DNA of 64,000 nt from Symmachiella dynata (GCF_007747995.1 NZ_CP036276.1:3711001-3775000); one strand, 5' to 3'; counted from the stretch's first letter, positions 9,826-21,000 are shown. The notes: generated from the sequence alone by a model not told the origin. Translations and numbers: made by a program.

Positions 9826-10059
9826 ATGCCAAGGTTGGACGAGTATCTGACGATCACGGAAGCGGCGGATTACCTCGGTGTGTGTACGAACACATTGAGG
9901 AACTGGGGAGCGAGTGGAAAGATTAAGGAACGCCGAAATCCCATTAATAGTTATCGCTTGTACGCTCGCGATGACCTTGATGCCGTGCTTCAGCAAATCA
10001 ATGACTCTGGCGAATACCCATCGGGCTGGTCGAAGCCTCGCAAGCGAAAACCTCGTTGA
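9826..10059 (+). CDS. Small MerR/excisionase-like HTH DNA-binding protein
   Basis: A 77-residue winged-helix protein. The segment YLTITEAADYLGVCTNTLRN is a classic MerR/excisionase recognition helix, followed by a wing with RNPINSYRLY and a C-terminal basic tail RKRKPR. The start at 9826 is set by GGAGGG at 9813-9818; a longer frame to 9739 lacks such support. Its stop lies within 20 bp of the next gene's start, so it is translationally linked to the giant helicase. The most likely job is autoregulation of the operon, as small HTH proteins often do in defence loci; target sites were not identified. Confidence 0.75.
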   Translation: MPRLDEYLTITEAADYLGVCTNTLRNWGASGKIKERRNPINSYRLYARDDLDAVLQQINDSGEYPSGWSKPRKRKPR

Positions 10060-10073
10060 GAAATGAGAAGTCT

Positions 10074-13000
10074 ATGGTCGATTCGAAATCAATTCTGGAG
10101 AAGCTGGAAAGCGCGCGGCGTGACCTGCTTGACCTAACTGGTCGTAACCGATTGATCAGTACGCCCCGATCGAGCACACGTTCGGGGCGACTGGAGATCG
10201 TGGACGAATTGGCCGAGGCCGTATACCGAATCCTCGTTCAAGAAAACAAGATGATGTCTTTTCTAGCCCGTCCTGAAGATGGCGGTGAAGAGACTGATTC
10301 AACGAACGGCGAACTCTTACTGTTCCAGCCGGACGACGAAGACGAGCAAGATAATAGTGGGGTCGCAGAACGCCATGTCGATCGAAATCTCCAAACGACG
10401 TTTGCATCGGAACAATTGCAGCGAAAGCTGCTTAAGCTCTATTACGATGCACGAACGTTCAAAGAGGAACAAGGTGTCAACATTCTTTACCTGGCGATCG
10501 GGTTTCTGAAGTGGTACGAAGATGACAACTCGGACAGAGAACGCTATGCACCCTTGCTGTTGATTCCTGTTGAACTCGACCGGAAATCTGCGAACGCTCG
10601 ATTCCGATTGCGCTACACCGATGACGACATCACGACCAACCTGTCTTTACAGGAAAAACTCAAAGCCGACTTTGGGATATCCTTACCAGACGTTCCTGAT
10701 GTGGATGAACTTGCGCCTCAAAATTACTTTGAGCAAGTGCGAACTGCCATCGAGCGGAAGGAGCGGTGGCAGGTTCTGGACAATGACATGGTGTTGTGGT
10801 TTTTTTCGTTCGCCAAATTCTTGATGTACAGGGACCTCAAGCCGGAGACGTGGGATGGGGAACGCCAAATTGAAGGACATCCGCTGGTTTCGGCATTGCT
10901 GCAAGATGGATTTCGCCAAGATCCATCCTTTTGCCCTGACGATCAGAATATCGACCGCTTTCTGCAACCGTTGGACATGATTCACGTTATGGATGCTGAT
11001 AGTTCACAGACGGTGGCGATTGAGGAAGTACGGCAAGGAAGAAACCTAGTCATTCAGGGCCCCCCTGGCACTGGGAAATCGCAAACGATCACAAATCTCA
11101 TTGCCACTGCCGTCAAAGAAGGGAAGCGGGTACTATTTGTCGCCGAGAAAATGGCTGCCCTCGAAGTTGTGAAAAGGCGCTTGGATAACGTGGGGCTGGG
11201 CGACATGTGCCTAGAACTACACAGCCACAAGGCTAATAAGAAGGCTGTGTTAGAGGAGCTTAGCCATACTCTCAATCTTGGCCGTCCCAGTATGGACGAC
11301 GTGGTCGGCCAAGCCGAGGATTTAACTGCCTATCGCGATAAGTTGAACCGCCACGCCGAGATCATGCATTCCTATTTGGAGCCGGGACACGTCACTCCCT
11401 TTCGAGCATTGGGCGAGTTGGTCAGGCTACGTGCGATGGGGATGCAGCCGGCAGATTTTAAACTGGTGGATGCATTGACTTGGAGTGCTACCGACCTTCG
11501 AGAAAAGCAGCACATGCTGGAGGACCTAGCAGTCCACATGCGTGAAGTTGGGAATCCGCGTCAGCATCCATGGCGCGGGGTCCGGTTGCAGTCCGTGTTG
11601 CCGATGGACAGATCACGGATTGCTTCGACACTACCGGGGTTGTTAGAGCGTCTTGACAGGCTAATCACGGCGACGAATGATCTCGCTGATATGCTTTGTT
11701 TTGGCGACGCCGATACACTCGGGGCCATTTCATCACTTGCCAAATTTGCTGACCGTCTGCGTAAGGCGCCACGCATGGATCGACAGGCAATGGCGAATCC
11801 GGCGTGGATTGAACGACGGCAAACACTTGTGGAATGTCAGAAAGCTGGGCAGGAGCTTGCCGCCAACCGTGCCAGCCTTGGGCCGCTGGTGGCGGAAGTC
11901 GCCTGGACGACGGACGTAGGTGCGGCACGCCGCGACCTGGCTGCACATGGCCGCTCCTGGTTCCGCTTTTTCAATAGCGACTACCGTCGTGCTCAAGCGA
12001 CGCTGCGCGGGATTCTCAGCGCCGAGCTTCCCCCCCCTCTCGACGAACGGCTTGAGATCCTCGACCGTCTCATCCAGACGCAACAGGCAACTCAGATGCT
12101 GAGCGACTCCCATCACAATCAAATCGGCCAAGAAGCGTTTGGAATGCTTTGGCGCGGTGCAGACTCTAATTGGACCGAGATCAATGAGGTGCTGACATGG
12201 GAACGAGAGTGTCAAGAAGCCGATATTCCCGACAATTTCCGTTATGTCCTAGCGCAGATAGAAGACCTCGAGGCGGTCAAGTTGCTGTTCAAACGAATTG
12301 CCAAAGACCTCAAGCCACTATTCACAGAAGTTCAGCTGCTTTTCAAGCAACTCGATTTGGATCTGCAGCAATCTTTTGATACGCGCGATGTCAAGGTCGT
12401 ACCACTTGTTGATCTCCGCGAGCGGATTCAATCCTGGCATGATGATCCAGAAGCGTTGACAAAGTGGATTGCGTATTTCATACGCTGGCGCAAGCTAGAT
12501 GAGAATGGAATGGGGCCGTTGGCCGAAAAGCTGGGAGAGGGGACAATTTCGGCGGACAATTCTCTCAACCGTTTTCAGATGGCTTATTTCGAAGACTTAA
12601 TGCGGGAAGCATTTCAACAGCATTCTGAGTTGGCGGAGTTCGATGGCGTATCACACGAAAAGCTCTTAAAGAAATTTCGTGAGCTAGATCTCCAACGCAT
12701 CGCTTTGGCCAGGCAGGAGGTTGCGAACGCTCATTTCCAACGCATGCCGACGCAAGGTGGAGATGCCGGCGAACTCGGGATATTGCGACGAGAGATGAAG
12801 AAAAAGCGAAAACACCTACCTCTCCGCAAGCTACTACTACAAGCGGGCCATGCCGTTCAGGCCGTGAAGCCGGTGTTCATGATGAGTCCAATATCTGTTG
12901 CTCAATACCTCGAGCCGGGAATATTGGATTTTGATCTCCTGGTTATTGACGAAGCCAGTCAAGTACGGCCAGTCGATGCGATAGGCGCCGTTGCACGAGC

Positions 13001-14849
13001 ACGGCAAGTAGCCGTTGTGGGCGATGATCGCCAACTGCCGCCGACTCATTTCTTCAGTCGCGTGGTGGGTGAGGAAAACGAGCCAGACGATGACGGCGAC
13101 TTCCAGGCAAGTGATCTTGAGAGCATCCTGGGACTCTGTTTGGGACAGAACATGCCGCAGCAAATGCTGAAATGGCACTACAGGAGCCGACACCATTCGT
13201 TAATCGCCGTGTCCAATCGCGAGTTTTATGGGGACGGACTCTACGTTGTCCCGAGCCCCTTCAATGGCAAAAGTAATTCTGGGCTGAGTTTTCGTCATAT
13301 TCCCGATGGGATTTATGATCGTGGCGGTTCGAGAACGAATGCGAGAGAGGCGATTGCTATTGCTGAAGCTGTCATTGAACACGCGCAACGAACCCCAGAC
13401 AAAACACTTGGTGTGGGAGCTTTTTCCGTTTCGCAACGCGATGCGATTCTCAATGAATTGGAATTGAGGCGTCGACAAACGCCTGAATTGGAAGCCTTCT
13501 TCTCTACGTCCCAGGCAGAGCCATTCTTCGTTAAAAACCTGGAGAATATCCAGGGGGACGAACGCGATGTGATTCTGATTTCCGTAGGGTATGGAAAGGA
13601 TGCGTCCGGGTACATGTCGATGAGCTTTGGCCCACTCAATAGTGATGGCGGCGAACGACGGCTGAACGTGCTCATTACCCGCGCTCGCGAGAGATGTGAA
13701 ATTTTTTCCTCGATCACTGCGGATGACATCGACCTCAATCGTACCAAGGCACGTGGTGTTCAAGCATTTAAGACTTTCTTGACCTACGCGAAATCAGGTT
13801 TCCTTGATTCGGCCGGCGTCGCAGGTGGTGTACACGACTCGGAGTTTGAAAGACAGGTTTGCCAGGCCCTAGTGGGGTTGGGGTTTCAGGTTGATGCACA
13901 GATTGGCGTTGCCGGTTTTTTCATTGACCTGGGGGTTGTTGATCCAGATCAGCCCGGTCGTTATCTCCTGGGTATTGAATGCGACGGGGCGTCTTATCAT
14001 TCGTCTCGATCGGCCCGCGATCGAGACCGGTTGCGTCAGCAGGTGCTTGAAGATCGTGACTGGATCATCCACCGAATCTGGAGTACCGACTGGTTTCATC
14101 GCCCGGAAGATCAACTTCGAAAAGTGGTGGCGGCCATTGAGGACGCGCGTGCAACTTGGGCAAGTCGCTCTGGCATTTACACGCAACCGACAGACAGGCT
14201 TGCGTTAAAACCTGTGAATGAAGCTATTGTTCGACATGATGAGATAATCGATGACGACGTTCCTCCCGATGCGATTAGTGTCATCCCCTACGTTGAGGCT
14301 GCCTTTGTCGTGGATACGACTTATGACATCCACCAGGTCGATTTGGGGCAATTAGCAAAGATTGCTTCTCGTGTCGTCAGCATCGAGGGACCAGTGCATC
14401 AAGATGAAGTTGTCCGGCGCGTCGCGACTCTATGGGGTCTCAAGCGTGCGGGAAAGCGAATCGCAGCGGCAGTTGAAGAGGCACTTGCGGAAGCAGCTTA
14501 TCGGAGCAGTATCGCCCAGTATGGTCTTTTCTACAGTCCAGCTAAACAGGAATGTGTTCCGATTCGCGATCGTACCGAAGTCATTTCGGCAAATCTTCGC
14601 AAAACAGAATACCTGCCGCCCACCGAAATACGGGAAGCGCTAGCGGCCGTCGTTGGGGTAAATTTGGGAATGGACTCAGATGAAGCAGCAACCGAGGTTG
14701 CGCGACTATTGGGCTACAAATCTACCAGTTCGCAGCTCAAACAAGTTATCAGCGACGAAGTCTCAGCGTTGATTGAATGCGAATTGTTAGAACAAAGAAA
14801 TGGGAAGCTTTACGTTCGTACCGAATCAATGAGCGTTTCGACGAACTAA
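10074..14849 (+). CDS. DUF4011 - SF1 helicase - Vsr/REase-like nuclease - DUF3320 giant protein
   Basis: About 1,591 residues. Residues 5-190 resemble DUF4011 (SARRDLLDLTGRNRLIS near the start). A superfamily I helicase core follows, with Walker A GPPGTGKS at about 329-336, Walker B VIDEASQ with Asp959-Glu960, GDDRQLPPT as motif III, and late motifs with NIQGDERDVILIS and LNVLITRAR. Residues about 1240-1360 form a Vsr/MTES_1575-type endonuclease domain with GIECDGASYHSS and HRIWSTDWF. The end matches DUF3320. This architecture is known from stand-alone antiphage proteins (HheA-like; recalled, not searched) and implies DNA unwinding plus cleavage. The start is uncertain: ATG at 10074 has GAGAAG close upstream, while TTG at 10056 overlaps the preceding stop. 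It is the core of the six-gene operon, with no frameshift or missing helicase motif. Confidence 0.85.
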   Translation: MVDSKSILEKLESARRDLLDLTGRNRLISTPRSSTRSGRLEIVDELAEAVYRILVQENKMMSFLARPEDGGEETDSTNGELLLFQPDDEDEQDNSGVAERHVDRNLQTTFASEQLQRKLLKLYYDARTFKEEQGVNILYLAIGFLKWYEDDNSDRERYAPLLLIPVELDRKSANARFRLRYTDDDITTNLSLQEKLKADFGISLPDVPDVDELAPQNYFEQVRTAIERKERWQVLDNDMVLWFFSFAKFLMYRDLKPETWDGERQIEGHPLVSALLQDGFRQDPSFCPDDQNIDRFLQPLDMIHVMDADSSQTVAIEEVRQGRNLVIQGPPGTGKSQTITNLIATAVKEGKRVLFVAEKMAALEVVKRRLDNVGLGDMCLELHSHKANKKAVLEELSHTLNLGRPSMDDVVGQAEDLTAYRDKLNRHAEIMHSYLEPGHVTPFRALGELVRLRAMGMQPADFKLVDALTWSATDLREKQHMLEDLAVHMREVGNPRQHPWRGVRLQSVLPMDRSRIASTLPGLLERLDRLITATNDLADMLCFGDADTLGAISSLAKFADRLRKAPRMDRQAMANPAWIERRQTLVECQKAGQELAANRASLGPLVAEVAWTTDVGAARRDLAAHGRSWFRFFNSDYRRAQATLRGILSAELPPPLDERLEILDRLIQTQQATQMLSDSHHNQIGQEAFGMLWRGADSNWTEINEVLTWERECQEADIPDNFRYVLAQIEDLEAVKLLFKRIAKDLKPLFTEVQLLFKQLDLDLQQSFDTRDVKVVPLVDLRERIQSWHDDPEALTKWIAYFIRWRKLDENGMGPLAEKLGEGTISADNSLNRFQMAYFEDLMREAFQQHSELAEFDGVSHEKLLKKFRELDLQRIALARQEVANAHFQRMPTQGGDAGELGILRREMKKKRKHLPLRKLLLQAGHAVQAVKPVFMMSPISVAQYLEPGILDFDLLVIDEASQVRPVDAIGAVARARQVAVVGDDRQLPPTHFFSRVVGEENEPDDDGDFQASDLESILGLCLGQNMPQQMLKWHYRSRHHSLIAVSNREFYGDGLYVVPSPFNGKSNSGLSFRHIPDGIYDRGGSRTNAREAIAIAEAVIEHAQRTPDKTLGVGAFSVSQRDAILNELELRRRQTPELEAFFSTSQAEPFFVKNLENIQGDERDVILISVGYGKDASGYMSMSFGPLNSDGGERRLNVLITRARERCEIFSSITADDIDLNRTKARGVQAFKTFLTYAKSGFLDSAGVAGGVHDSEFERQVCQALVGLGFQVDAQIGVAGFFIDLGVVDPDQPGRYLLGIECDGASYHSSRSARDRDRLRQQVLEDRDWIIHRIWSTDWFHRPEDQLRKVVAAIEDARATWASRSGIYTQPTDRLALKPVNEAIVRHDEIIDDDVPPDAISVIPYVEAAFVVDTTYDIHQVDLGQLAKIASRVVSIEGPVHQDEVVRRVATLWGLKRAGKRIAAAVEEALAEAAYRSSIAQYGLFYSPAKQECVPIRDRTEVISANLRKTEYLPPTEIREALAAVVGVNLGMDSDEAATEVARLLGYKSTSSQLKQVISDEVSALIECELLEQRNGKLYVRTESMSVSTN

Positions 14850-14913
14850 GTCTTCAGGATTGTTTCAGCGAGTTAAGAAAATTCGTGAAGCCAGAAATGT
14901 GTCGGAGGCGGAC

Positions 14914-15852
14914 ATGGCGTTCGAGTGGTATTTTCAAAATAATGGTAAAGAATCTGGGCCAGTATCTCCCAAGACGTTGTTGCAATTGGCCCGCGACGGA
15001 TATCTGAATCCTGATGATTTCGTCCGCAGAAATGATATGGAAAAATGGCAGCCAGCCCGCAAGGTCAAGGGATTGACTTTTCCTGACGGTCAACCTGGGG
15101 TCGACGCAGATTCGGGGCACACCAAGAATTCGTTACCTGAGCGTAGTAATTCTCAGAAGAGCGCGGTCCGGCAATTGGTAGAAAGTGCCGTGACGGAGAG
15201 TGGGAAATCGGTACAACTATTTGATGATGGTACTTGGCATTTGGTCGCTACTCCGGTTCTGGAAAAAGATTCTGATGAAAAGTCGACGTCGATTGCCGTC
15301 GTGTCTTCAAATAGACCTCAAAGTACGTTGGAGAATTCCTTTCGGCAAATTCGGTGGGGGTACTCAGAACGTGAAGTGCGGGACAGTGAAGCGTCGGAAC
15401 CTATTCATGAACATTCCGGCGCGTTGTTTTATGAAGGTCGCATTGCAGACTTTCCGTGCCGCATCATCTACGTATTTGCCAGAGAGATCTGCGTTAGGGC
15501 AAAATACTCCATCCTCGAAGAACACTCAAACGAGAACCTCTACCTTGATGACTATTTCAAATTGAAAGAATTGTTGTTGAAAAAATACGGCCGCCCCGTC
15601 ACTTCAAGCGGACAACATAGCGATTTCGTCTGGTTGGACTCACTTTTTCAAGATGATGAGTCCGATTGGGGTCGCGCAGTTGCTGCCGGTCATCTGGCAC
15701 TGCAGTCTCAATGGGAAACCGAGGACACCTGCATAGACCTAGTGCTCCACGGAGATAATTTCGAGATTTCACTCGCTGTGGAATACTGGAGCAAAGAAAT
15801 GGGACACCTCGAAGAGGAGGAAAAACATGAACAGCACCTCGGCGATCTCTAA
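14914..15852 (+). CDS. GYF_2-domain protein of unknown function
   Basis: A 312-residue protein. The ATG at 14914 is preferred because GGAGG lies five bases upstream; a TTG at 14860 would be longer but is unsupported. Residues about 3-52 form a GYF_2 domain (FEWYFQNNGKESGPVS followed by LLQLARDGYL and WQPARKV), a small module thought to bind proline-rich or partner proteins. A low-complexity linker of about 70 residues follows, then a C-terminal globular part of about 180 residues with no recognised motif and a Glu-rich end. No signal peptide or transmembrane segment. It lies 64 bp after the giant helicase and 52 bp before the GIY-YIG gene, in the same direction. It could be an adaptor or sensor in the complex; that is inference from position. 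Confidence 0.68.
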   Translation: MAFEWYFQNNGKESGPVSPKTLLQLARDGYLNPDDFVRRNDMEKWQPARKVKGLTFPDGQPGVDADSGHTKNSLPERSNSQKSAVRQLVESAVTESGKSVQLFDDGTWHLVATPVLEKDSDEKSTSIAVVSSNRPQSTLENSFRQIRWGYSEREVRDSEASEPIHEHSGALFYEGRIADFPCRIIYVFAREICVRAKYSILEEHSNENLYLDDYFKLKELLLKKYGRPVTSSGQHSDFVWLDSLFQDDESDWGRAVAAGHLALQSQWETEDTCIDLVLHGDNFEISLAVEYWSKEMGHLEEEEKHEQHLGDL

Positions 15853-15904
15853 CAGTTGGGGCTGTTCAACCGAAGAAGGATTGGCCACGCCAGTGGAGTA
15901 ATTC

Positions 15905-16765
15905 ATGGAACTAAATGATCTTTTCAAATCGCACGGCATCGACCCCAAGTCTGTGATTGTGATGCGACATCGACCGATCGAGCCGGAATTGAGAAAAGTA
16001 CTCCCGTGGCTCGCTGCCGAACATCCCGATACCTATAACGCCTATCAGCAGTCGCAAGGTCCCCGTCTGGAAAAATCGATGCAACGGGCTCAATACGTGG
16101 CTTCGTTTATTGGTCATCAACCTTCAAAAGGTCTTTTTGTTGGACTCTACAAGGTCGTCAATTGGAAGGAATACCCACGTCAGAAGTTTTGGAAAATGCC
16201 TGGTGCCAAACAACTCCAAACGTTTGGGATGCTTGAAACAAAACGGGAAGAGTTTCTTTGGTTCAATCTTCCGTTGACGGAGTTTTATTCCGCATGGAAG
16301 GGAAAGCTCGTCATCACATGGCCTGGTAATGAGCGATCTTGGTGGCGTTGGGCCGAACGCAATACTATCCCTATCGGCGCAATTCACGAGCAGAGTCTGC
16401 TCGACGAGAAGATGCCGAGTTGGGATGAATTGATTCTGACATGGGACGAATTGCCGGTATTGCCGTCTACCTGGAAAGCCGTGATGGGACAGTGGCGAGG
16501 TGTCTATTACATTTTTGATGAGTCAGATGGCAAAGGGTATGTCGGCTCCGCATACGGCAGCGAGAATATCTTGGGACGCTGGCTCAATTATGCAGCAACG
16601 GGACATGGTGGCAATAAACTTCTACGTCAACGAGACTGTACTTTTTTTCAATTCTCAATTTTACAGCGAGTGTCGCCAGACTCCGAGGCCAACGAAGTCA
16701 TTCGTTTGGAGTCCTCGTGGAAGGAGCGGTTGCACACCCGTGAATACGGCCTCAACGTAAATTGA
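15905..16765 (+). CDS. GIY-YIG nuclease with novel N-terminal domain
   Basis: A 286-residue protein with GGAG six bases before the ATG. Residues about 196-286 form a GIY-YIG endonuclease: GVYYI at 199-203, YVGSA at 212-216, catalytic Arg225 in LGRW, and the metal-binding Glu269 in RLESSWKERL. All key residues are present. The first about 190 residues (Trp-rich, with SWWRWAERN) are not a family I know and may bind DNA or recognise the target. The nuclease domain sits at the C-terminus, as in many defence-associated GIY-YIG proteins. It lies between the GYF_2 gene and the YhaO-like gene (39 bp gap), giving the operon two nucleases in addition to the Vsr-like one. Confidence 0.8.
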   Translation: MELNDLFKSHGIDPKSVIVMRHRPIEPELRKVLPWLAAEHPDTYNAYQQSQGPRLEKSMQRAQYVASFIGHQPSKGLFVGLYKVVNWKEYPRQKFWKMPGAKQLQTFGMLETKREEFLWFNLPLTEFYSAWKGKLVITWPGNERSWWRWAERNTIPIGAIHEQSLLDEKMPSWDELILTWDELPVLPSTWKAVMGQWRGVYYIFDESDGKGYVGSAYGSENILGRWLNYAATGHGGNKLLRQRDCTFFQFSILQRVSPDSEANEVIRLESSWKERLHTREYGLNVN

Positions 16766-16804
16766 GAACGTACGGTTGATAGACCCAATGGAAGAGACAC
16801 GCGT

Positions 16805-18073
16805 ATGAAGTTCATCCACGCAGCCGACATCCATCTCGACAGCCCCTTATGTGGTTTGTCTCGTTACGACGGAGCCCCCGTCGACGAACTGCGAGGTGCG
16901 ACGCGACGAGCGTTGCAGAATTTGGTCGAAATATCAATCGACGAAGATGCCGATTTCGTGTTGATTGCCGGTGACGTTTACGACGGCGATTGGAAAGACC
17001 ACAACACTGGCTTGTTTTTCGTGTCCCAAATGGCACGTCTAAACGACGCAAATATACCAGTTGTACTCATCAACGGAAATCACGACGCGGCCAACAAGAT
17101 GACCCGCGAGTTGCGACTACCGGTTAATGTGACGCGCCTGTCACACAGGAAGGCTGAGACAGCGAAGTCGCCGCGACTTGAAGAGCTTGGTGTCGCGATC
17201 CACGGCAGGTCCTTTGCCAATGCGGCTGAACATGACAATTTCGCGAGTGATTACCCTGAAAAGAAACCTGGGATGTTTAACATTGGGCTGCTTCACACAT
17301 CTTTAACTGGCGCTGAAGGGCATGAACCGTATGCTCCGTGCACTCTCGACGACCTTCGTAGAAAAGGATACGACTATTGGGCCCTCGGACATGTCCACAC
17401 GCGGGCGATTCTTTGCGATGATCCGTTCGTGGTTTTTCCAGGGAACATTCAAGGACGGCACATTCGAGAACCGGGCCCCAAAGGCTGTTACGTCGTGACC
17501 ACGGAATCATCCGGAGGCTGCCAACTCGACTTCTACGGACTCGACGTGGCCCGATGGGAACAAGTGCTTGTAAACGTGCGAGACACTCAGTCCAAGGAAG
17601 AAGTGCTTGATCGTTGCAATGACGCTTTGGTGGAGCTGGCTGATGGAAACGAAGGTAAACCTCTTGCAGTACGCGTGACGCTTTCCGGAGCAACACCAGC
17701 GCATCAGGCGCTACTTTCCGATCAGGTCGACGCGACAAACCAGATTCGGTCGATAGCCATGTCGGCAACCGGGAATCGGGCTTGGATTGAAAAAGTCGAA
17801 TTCCGGACATCACCGCCGGCTTCTCTCAGCGACGTTTCGGAGACTGACGGACCGCTTGCAGAACTCGTACAATATATTGAGGAGTTGCGGGGCAATCCAA
17901 GTTCGCTGCAGGCCTTGTCGACTGCGCTCTCGGAGTTAAGGAAAAAGCTGCCGGACGACGTGTTGCGTGGCCCAGATGCCATTCTGCTAGACAAAACAGA
18001 TTTCTTGACTGGGGTGATGAACGATGTGCAGGCGATTCTGGTTCAGCGATTGAGCGAGGAGCCGAAAGAATGA
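16805..18073 (+). CDS. YhaO/Mre11-type DNA exonuclease (metallophosphoesterase)
   Basis: A 422-residue Mre11/SbcD-class nuclease, nearest in layout to YhaO. The metallophosphoesterase motifs are all present: Asp8 and His10 in AADIHLDSP, GDVYDG at 56-61, GNHD at 91-94, His164 in LLHTSL and GHVH at 195-198. The C-terminal about 200 residues form the capping and ATPase-binding region. The family degrades DNA ends and opens hairpins with a Rad50-like partner. The stop overlaps the next gene's start by four bases (ATGA at 18070), a sign of tight coupling. In this operon it may process ends produced by the helicase-nuclease or GIY-YIG protein. A housekeeping SbcCD-like role cannot be excluded, but embedding in a mobile, IS-flanked operon argues for defence or specialised repair. 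Confidence 0.88.
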   Translation: MKFIHAADIHLDSPLCGLSRYDGAPVDELRGATRRALQNLVEISIDEDADFVLIAGDVYDGDWKDHNTGLFFVSQMARLNDANIPVVLINGNHDAANKMTRELRLPVNVTRLSHRKAETAKSPRLEELGVAIHGRSFANAAEHDNFASDYPEKKPGMFNIGLLHTSLTGAEGHEPYAPCTLDDLRRKGYDYWALGHVHTRAILCDDPFVVFPGNIQGRHIREPGPKGCYVVTTESSGGCQLDFYGLDVARWEQVLVNVRDTQSKEEVLDRCNDALVELADGNEGKPLAVRVTLSGATPAHQALLSDQVDATNQIRSIAMSATGNRAWIEKVEFRTSPPASLSDVSETDGPLAELVQYIEELRGNPSSLQALSTALSELRKKLPDDVLRGPDAILLDKTDFLTGVMNDVQAILVQRLSEEPKE

Positions 18074-21000
18074 AGGTGTTGCGACTCGATCTTCGAGCAT
18101 TTGGGCCATTCACAAATGTGACTCTGTCACCGGACGATGGCAAGTTTGGGTTGCACATCGTCTATGGCCCCAACGAGGCCGGAAAGAGTTCCTCTCTGCG
18201 GGCGTTGCGGCAGTGGTTGTATGGTATACCCCACAACAGCACTGACGACTTCGTTCACCAGTACTCCGACATGCGGATCGGAGGAGTGCTCGAACACGAT
18301 GGCAAACGATTGGAATTTATCAGACGAAAAGGACGCATCAAAACTATACGAGCTGCAGATGACACCGATGTCATCGACGACGTAGAGCTGTCACGTGTTT
18401 TGGGAGGAGTCGACGAGACTGCGTTTAGTCACCGGTTCGGTGTTGATTACGAGGAGCTGCGACGCGGCGGGCACGCAGTAGCGCATGGCAGCGGTGATCT
18501 CGGCGAGCTTTTGTTTTCGGCCGGCGCCGGAGTGGCCGATCTGGGACGCATTCAGAAGCAGCTCGAAATCGATGCGGAGGAGCTTTTTAAGCCGCGTGGG
18601 TCAAAACAACGAATTAATGAAGCGACTGGCAAACTGAAAGAGGCGACACAGCGCGTTAGGACGCATTTGCTGCCGACAGCCAGATGGAGAGACCTCGACA
18701 AGGCAGTTCGAGACGCCGAAACGCGTAGAAACGAAATTGACGCCGAATTGGGCACGCACAGGAAGCGTGTCAGTTATCTGGATCGGGTGGAAAGTGCACT
18801 TCCCTTGATCGGAAAGAAGCAAGAGCTCACGGTCGCATTTGAATCTGTCGTGGATGCACCGCGGCTGCCCAAGGAGTTTTCAGAAACTCGAAGCCAGCTG
18901 GTCGTAACACGTCGGCATGCGGAAAGCAGCAAGCGTGACGCACAGCGCGACATCGAATCGCTGCGTGAGAAAATCGACGCGATTGTCCTGCCGACGGGAT
19001 TGCTGGAAAAGCGAACAACTATCAATGAGCTCAAAGACAGACTCGGAGCTTGGCAAAAGGCTCAGAAGGATCGTCCGGCACTAATCACACGAAAGCAGAG
19101 TGCGGAAGAACGAGTCGTTGAGATTCTCGGAGAGCTCGGCAAACCTCTCGATCTCACGGCAGCAGAGCATCTAAAAGTCAGTAGCATACTCAGCCAGAGG
19201 ATTCAGTCGCTGGCAAAGCGTCATGTGGCCGTACAAACGGAACTCAATGGTGCACGGAGCCGCAAGGCGACTCTCGAACGCGAACTGAAGTCCAATCAGG
19301 AGAGGATCGCTGCGCTGCCTCCCGATACAGACACCCGGCCGCTGCGTCGAACGCTTCGCGACGTCGCCGAGCGAGGACAGCTCGATCAGAAGTTAAAGCA
19401 AGCCGAAGAATCAGCATCGACCGAGGAAGACAACGCGCAACGAAAACTCTCTCAACTGCGACTCTGGCGGGGACAACTCGACGAATTGGAACAGTTGCCC
19501 ATTCCGGCCATTGATACGATCGAACGATTTGAGGGCGAGCTTCACGACGCAGATCGTTCACTCCAGCAGGCGATGGATGACCTGGATAAGTTGCAGCAGG
19601 AAAATGAAGAGCTGACGAGGGAGCAGAAGTCGCTAGAGCTTGAGCAACGTGTTCCGACGGAAGCGGAACTAGAAAGCGCCCGACGCCGACGCGATGAAGG
19701 CTGGAACCTGCTGGTCCGCATACTCGACGGCACACAGCCTGCCGAGATGCCGGAAACGGCATCGTTCATTCACGAGTTCGCCCCGGACGGAAATCTACAG
19801 GATGCGTTTCATGCAAGCGTGTCACAGGCTGATGAGATCAGTGACCGGCTGCGACGTGAAGCAGATCGGGTATTGCGACTGGCGCAGTTGCGGGCTGACA
19901 TTGACAGCAATCAGAGTCAACAGCGGACGCAAAGTGAGAAATGCGACGATAGGCGAGGAGTCCGATCGGAACTTCAAAAAGACTGGGAAGCACAATGGGA
20001 AGCGGTCGGCATTCGCCCATTGCCGCCACGAGAAATGCGATCTTGGCTTCGCTCACATGAGGAACTGACAGTTATTTCACGGACTCTGCGGACGTATCGA
20101 CTTGAAGTGGAATCTGTTTCTGCAGACATCAAAGATTGCCGTGACAGCCTCGTAAAGTGCCTTGCCTCGCTCGGTAAGTCACCGGAAGCGAATGGTGGCA
20201 GTCTACGATCATTGGTAGATCAGTGCACGGAAATTGCAGATTCGATTGAGGAAGACAACCGCATTCGCAGGGAATGTGCGCAGGAATTAGATCGCAATGT
20301 GAAAGAGCTAAAGAATGTCGAACAGGCCTTGGCACAAGCGGTTGACGCTGCCGAAGAATGGCAGAGTGAGTGGGAACAGGCAATTGCGGAGTTGGACGTG
20401 ACAGCTGCGTCAGACCCAGACGTCGCAAACAGCATTCTGCAGCTGATTACGAAGTTGGAGGAAGAATTACGAGACAGAAACCGTTTCGAAGAGCGCATTA
20501 CCGGCGTTGACAACGAATCAACCGCATTTGCAGACGACGTACGAGTGCTGGTGGAAGCTGTGGCACCCGACCTGCTGGATAGCCCGATTGCCAGTTCGGT
20601 AGATGATCTCTTCGATCGATTGACACGAGCGGAAAAAGACCACGTGAAACAGGAGGGACTGGAGCAACAGTTAAGCGACGCGGAAAAGCGGCTCAACGAT
20701 GCCAGTTCCAATGGGCGTGATGCCGAGCAGCATCTTCAGGAGCTTTGCACTTTGGCGGGTGCCAATTCCGTCGATGAGCTTCCTGAAATAGAACGGCGGG
20801 CCGGTCAGAGGACTGAACTTGAGCGGCAGATCGCAGAAGTAAATTCTAGATTGACGGACTTGGCTGCCGGCGTTTCTCTGCATGATTTCGCTGAATCGGT
20901 ATCCGAGTATGACGTCGACGCCGTTCGTGCTGAGAAAGGGAAACTAGATGACTGCATTGCGTCGCTCGAAAACGAACGGCGGATCACCGATGAGTCGATT

